The notes beneath the pieces were generated by a model. The model was not told the DNA's origin. It saw nothing but the letters and a program-made list of their open reading frames with translations, and did no database searches. Below are positions 4,921-7,079 of a DNA stretch of 7,079 bases, piece after piece. The translations under genes and the position numbers were made by a program. Positions within the stretch are counted from its first letter, which is position 1, and the number at the start of each line of letters is the position of its first letter. Source of the DNA: Candidatus Woesearchaeota archaeon (lineage in GTDB: Archaea; Nanobdellota; Nanobdellia; Woesearchaeales; GW2011-AR4); NCBI GenBank assembly GCA_030631975.1, contig DAOVKD010000028.1, positions 1 through 7,079 on the forward strand, given 5' to 3'.

Positions 4921-5426
4921 ACTCAATGAGACAAATAAGCGTAGAAAAAGTTACCCTAAACATTGGCGCTGGGAAAGACCAGGCTAAATTAGAGAAAGGG
5001 ATGAAGTTAATAAACAGTATAAGTGGTTATAAGCCTGTTAAGACTTTTACAAAAAAAAGAATACAGGAGTGGGGTTTAAGACCTGGCTTGCCTATAGGCT
5101 GCAAGCTGACTTTGAGAAAGAAAAATGCCCTGGAGCTGTTGAAAAGGCTGTTTGAGGCAAAAGACAACACACTGCAGGCAAGTAATTTGGATAATGAGGG
5201 GAATATATCATTTGGCATAAATGAATATATTGATGTCCCCGGAGTAAGGTATGACCCGGACATAGGCATTATGGGTTTTCAGGTTTGCATCACACTTAGA
5301 AGAAATGGGTTCAGGATAAAGCGCAGAGTTATGAAAAGACGCACAATTCCTAAGAAGCATAGGATAAAAAAGGATGATGCTATTAACTTTATGAAAAATA
5401 CATTTAATCTGAAGATAGGTGAATAA
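4917..5426 (+). CDS. rpl5: 50S ribosomal protein L5 (uL5)
   Basis: L5 binds 5S rRNA and contributes to the central protuberance and to P-site tRNA contacts. The 169-residue protein has the archaeal L5 order: [14 protein letters not shown] (7-20), [19 protein letters not shown] (31-49), the loop [16 protein letters not shown] (52-67), then [35 protein letters not shown] (97-131), and a basic C-terminal end with [10 protein letters not shown]. Two starts are possible: the ATG at 4917 overlapping the S4e stop, used here, and the ATG at 4926, which has better Shine-Dalgarno spacing and begins MRQ. Homologues commonly show MRE at this point, so both fit. Length is normal. S14 begins one base after the TAA stop. 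Confidence 0.96.
   Translation: MNSMRQISVEKVTLNIGAGKDQAKLEKGMKLINSISGYKPVKTFTKKRIQEWGLRPGLPIGCKLTLRKKNALELLKRLFEAKDNTLQASNLDNEGNISFGINEYIDVPGVRYDPDIGIMGFQVCITLRRNGFRIKRRVMKRRTIPKKHRIKKDDAINFMKNTFNLKIGE
5417..5422 (+). promoter_or_regulatory. Shine-Dalgarno site deciding the S14 start
   Basis: AGGTGA ends five bases before the ATG at 5428. The GTG at 5419 is part of this site and would overlap it, so the ATG is the better start. Confidence 0.65.
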
Positions 5427-5427
5427 A

Positions 5428-5658
5428 ATGACTTACAGCAATTATAGAAAAGCCTTCAAACAGCTTAAAGCCAAACCAGTAAAGCTCAAAAAGTTCATTA
5501 AGCATAATGCGCCTAAAAAGAGGAGCTGCGGGAGATCTCTTAAAAGGTGTGGAAGATGCGGAAGAATAAGGAGCATTTTAAGCAGTTACGGATTAAACTT
5601 ATGCAGGCAGTGCTTTAGAGAAACAGCGACAGATCTTGGATTCAAAAAATACAATTGA
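5428..5658 (+). CDS. rps14: 30S ribosomal protein S14 (uS14), zinc-binding type
   Basis: S14 sits in the 30S head near S3 and S10. The C-terminal half is a standard zinc-type S14: C41-x2-C44, then C59-x2-C62, in [25 protein letters not shown], followed by the conserved LGFKKYN end. The 76-residue length exceeds the usual archaeal 50-57 residues because of a basic N-terminal extension (about 1-30) containing [19 protein letters not shown], which probably contacts rRNA. The start is fixed by AGGTGA; the extension is in the same frame as the core and contains no better internal Met start. The TGA stop is followed by the S8 ATG after seven bases. Confidence 0.95.
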   Translation: MTYSNYRKAFKQLKAKPVKLKKFIKHNAPKKRSCGRSLKRCGRCGRIRSILSSYGLNLCRQCFRETATDLGFKKYN

Positions 5659-5661
5659 GGT
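5657..5661 (+). promoter_or_regulatory. Shine-Dalgarno site deciding the S8 start
   Basis: GAGGT begins inside the S14 stop codon and ends four bases before the ATG at 5666. The in-frame TTG at 5636 lies within S14 and lacks such a site. Confidence 0.55.
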
Positions 5662-5665
5662 TAAA

Positions 5666-6058
5666 ATGTCACTAAACGACCCATTAGCTAACGCCTTGTC
5701 ATCAATTTTGACTGATGAGAAGGCAGGGAGAAATGAAAGCAGAATCAGGCCATCTTCAAAAATGATCAAGAAGGTGCTTGAGGTCATGAAGAATAATAAA
5801 TATACGGGGGAGTTTGAAGAGGTCAAAGATAGGGGGGGCAATTTAATTAAATTAAATTTATTAGGAAATATAAACAGATGCGGGGTTATAAGACCCAGAT
5901 ACAGCATAAAAAAAGACCAATTTGAGAAGTTTGAAGAAAGATATCTTTTGGCAAGAGGAATGGGCATACTGATTATAGCAACACCCATGGGCATTATTAC
6001 GCATAACGAGGCGAAGAAGAAAAATATCGGAGGCAAACTTCTGGCTTATTGTTATTAA
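5666..6058 (+). CDS. rps8: 30S ribosomal protein S8 (uS8)
   Basis: S8 is a primary binder of the 16S rRNA central domain. In bacteria it also represses the spc operon by binding its mRNA. The 130-residue protein begins MSLNDPLANALSSILTDEKAG (1-21), the classic S8 N-terminus, followed by PSSKMIKKVLEVMKNNKYTGEFEEV (29-53), then GNINRCGVIRPRYSIKKDQFEKFEERYLLARGMGILIIAT (67-106), and ends THNEAKKKNIGGKLLAYCY with the family's GGKLLAY terminus. Length is typical of archaeal S8 (about 130). The start is chosen from the GAGGT site and from homology. No S8-binding-like mRNA structure is obvious here, and autoregulation cannot be judged from this sequence. Confidence 0.97.
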   Translation: MSLNDPLANALSSILTDEKAGRNESRIRPSSKMIKKVLEVMKNNKYTGEFEEVKDRGGNLIKLNLLGNINRCGVIRPRYSIKKDQFEKFEERYLLARGMGILIIATPMGIITHNEAKKKNIGGKLLAYCY

Positions 6059-6080
6059 AAATGAAAAGTAAAGAAAGTAA

Positions 6081-6090
6081 GAGGAAAGGA
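6081..6090 (+). promoter_or_regulatory. Shine-Dalgarno site deciding the L6 start
   Basis: This purine stretch contains GAGGA (11 bases before the ATG at 6097) and AAGGA (six bases before). The in-frame ATG at 6061 has no upstream Shine-Dalgarno, so 6097 is the preferred start. Confidence 0.6.
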
Positions 6091-6096
6091 CTAAGC

Positions 6097-6624
6097 ATGG
6101 AAATAAAATTGCCGGAGAACATTACTGCACAATTAAACAGAAGTATATTGGCATTAAAGGGTCCAAAAGGAGATGTAAAAAGGGATTTTTCAGATAAGAA
6201 TGTCGCTATAGGGTATAAAGAAGGAACCATAACCCTAAAAGCATCCAGGTTCAATAAAGTAAACAAGAAACTTGCAAAATCATATGCTGCCCACATAAAG
6301 AATATGATAAAGGGCAGCTTGGAGGGGCATAAGTATACTTTAAAGATATGTTCAGGGCATTTTCCAATGAATGTTTCTGTGAGTAATGGACAGCTTATTG
6401 TAAAAAATTTTCTTGGTGAAAAGGTCCCCAGGATACTTAAACTAAAAGAAGGCGCTGCTGTTAAGGTGGAAGGGGACATAATTGCTGTAGAAAGCCCGAG
6501 CAAAGAGATTGCAGGGCATGTAAGCGCTGATATTGAGCAGCTTACAAGAAGAACGGGGTATGACGGAAGGATTTTTCAGGATGGTATTTGGATTCTTACG
6601 AAAGATGATAAAGAAATCGGATAG
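6097..6624 (+). CDS. rpl6: 50S ribosomal protein L6 (uL6)
   Basis: L6 binds 23S rRNA near the sarcin-ricin loop and the factor-binding site. The 175-residue protein has the two tandem L6 domains. Domain 1 (about 1-80) begins MEIKLPENI and contains ALKGPKGDVKRDF (19-31). Domain 2 (about 82-165) contains VSNGQLIVKNFLGEKVPRILKL (96-117) and the C-terminal signature IEQLTRRTGYDGRIFQDGIWIL (146-167). The start at 6097 has a good Shine-Dalgarno and places LPENI at the usual archaeal N-terminus. The upstream in-frame ATG at 6061 would add twelve basic residues without a ribosome site. The stop is TAG, the only one in the window. With this start, 38 bases separate it from S8. Confidence 0.96.
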   Translation: MEIKLPENITAQLNRSILALKGPKGDVKRDFSDKNVAIGYKEGTITLKASRFNKVNKKLAKSYAAHIKNMIKGSLEGHKYTLKICSGHFPMNVSVSNGQLIVKNFLGEKVPRILKLKEGAAVKVEGDIIAVESPSKEIAGHVSADIEQLTRRTGYDGRIFQDGIWILTKDDKEIG

Positions 6625-6673
6625 AACCAAAAAGAAAAATTTACTAAATGAGCTGTTATGAAATAGAAATAAA

Positions 6674-7079
6674 ATGACATCAATAAAAGAACTGTTGGAA
6701 CTCAGAAAACAGATTAAAACCAGAAAACCTGATTTTATTAGGCAGGATGCTCACAAAAAGAAAAGATTGGGCAGAAAATGGAGAAGGCCCAAGGGATTGC
6801 ATTCAAAGATTAGGTTAAAATTTAGGGGCAGAGCTAAAAAAGTTTCAAGCGGTTACAGGAGCCCAAAAAAAGTAAGGGATTTGCATAAAAGCGGTTTGCA
6901 GCAGTGTATCATTAAGTCCAGCAGGGATTTGGAAGGGCTTGATGCTAAAAAAAGCGGCCTCATTATTTCATCTTCCCTTGGCAATAAGAAGAGGGTTGCT
7001 ATTTTGAAACAGGCCAAGGAAATGGGTTTTAATGTTCTGAATATTAAGAATCCAGAAGAGTATATAAAAAAAATAGAAG
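6674..7079 (+). CDS. rpl32e: 50S ribosomal protein L32e (eL32), 3'-truncated by window edge
   Basis: L32e is a 50S protein shared by archaea and eukaryotes but absent from bacteria. The frame is open from the ATG to the window edge (135 codons, no stop), so the C-terminus is cut off. The signature is strong: FIRQDAHKKKRLGRKWRRPKGLHSKIRLKF (21-50), VSSGYRSPKKVRDLHKSG (57-74), then a Rossmann-like region with IISSSLGNKKRVAILKQAKEMGFNVLNI (97-124). This order and the position right after L6 match archaeal spc operons. No Shine-Dalgarno is visible before the ATG; the 49-nt gap after L6 is A-rich. Downstream, L19e, L18 and S5 would be expected, but they lie outside the window. Confidence 0.95.
   Translation, partial: MTSIKELLELRKQIKTRKPDFIRQDAHKKKRLGRKWRRPKGLHSKIRLKFRGRAKKVSSGYRSPKKVRDLHKSGLQQCIIKSSRDLEGLDAKKSGLIISSSLGNKKRVAILKQAKEMGFNVLNIKNPEEYIKKIE

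Noticed and set aside
6061..6096. Upstream in-frame ATG for L6 adding twelve basic residues
   Set aside because: No Shine-Dalgarno precedes it, whereas GAGGAAAGGA directly precedes the ATG at 6097, where homologues begin.
6648..6677. Nine-codon ORF (MSCYEIEIK) whose TGA overlaps the L32e ATG
   Set aside because: It is very short, lacks a Shine-Dalgarno, and overlaps of this kind arise easily in AT-rich gaps. A coupling leader is possible but unsupported.

Overview
The window is one continuous plus-strand stretch of an archaeal ribosomal-protein operon (the S10/spc-type cluster). The gene order is L2 (3' part), a 53-codon ORF, S19, L22, S3, L29, aIF1, S17, L14, L24, S4e, L5, S14, S8, L6 and L32e (5' part). 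S4e, L32e and aIF1 inside the cluster, and archaeal-type L24, S17 and S14 sequences, show that the source is archaeal. The AT-rich composition, A-rich Lys/Glu tails, very tight packing and lack of the usual RNase P Rpp29 gene suggest a DPANN-type archaeon (Woesearchaeota/Pacearchaeota-like). That placement is an inference from general character, not from a phylogeny. Stops are TAA, TGA and one TAG, so the standard code fits.

Positions 1-1103 hold the C-terminal 180 residues of L2, then a 175-nt interval in an otherwise gapless operon, then S19. The interval is filled almost exactly by a 53-codon ORF (556-717) with its own Shine-Dalgarno sequence. It ends two bases before the S19 ATG. Its residue pattern resembles the small DUF1508/YegP fold, and at the nucleic-acid level it carries several inverted repeats that could pair in alternative ways.

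Positions 1105-2636 hold L22, S3 and L29, joined by a one-base gap and two ATGA overlaps. L22 and S3 end in long lysine/glutamate tails. L29 is interrupted by an apparent +1 frameshift in a run of nine A.

Positions 2656-5658 hold aIF1, S17, L14, L24, S4e, L5 and S14. aIF1 is followed directly by S17, where many archaea have rnp1 (Rpp29). Positions 5666-7079 hold S8, L6 and the first 135 codons of L32e.

All recognised genes serve translation. L2, L22, L29, L14, L24, L5, L6 and L32e build the 50S subunit, S19, S3, S17, S4e, S14 and S8 build the 30S subunit, and aIF1 governs start-codon selection. No clear promoter, terminator, RNA gene, mobile element or CRISPR array is visible. Apart from the ORF-filled L2-S19 interval, no intergenic gap exceeds about 50 nt.
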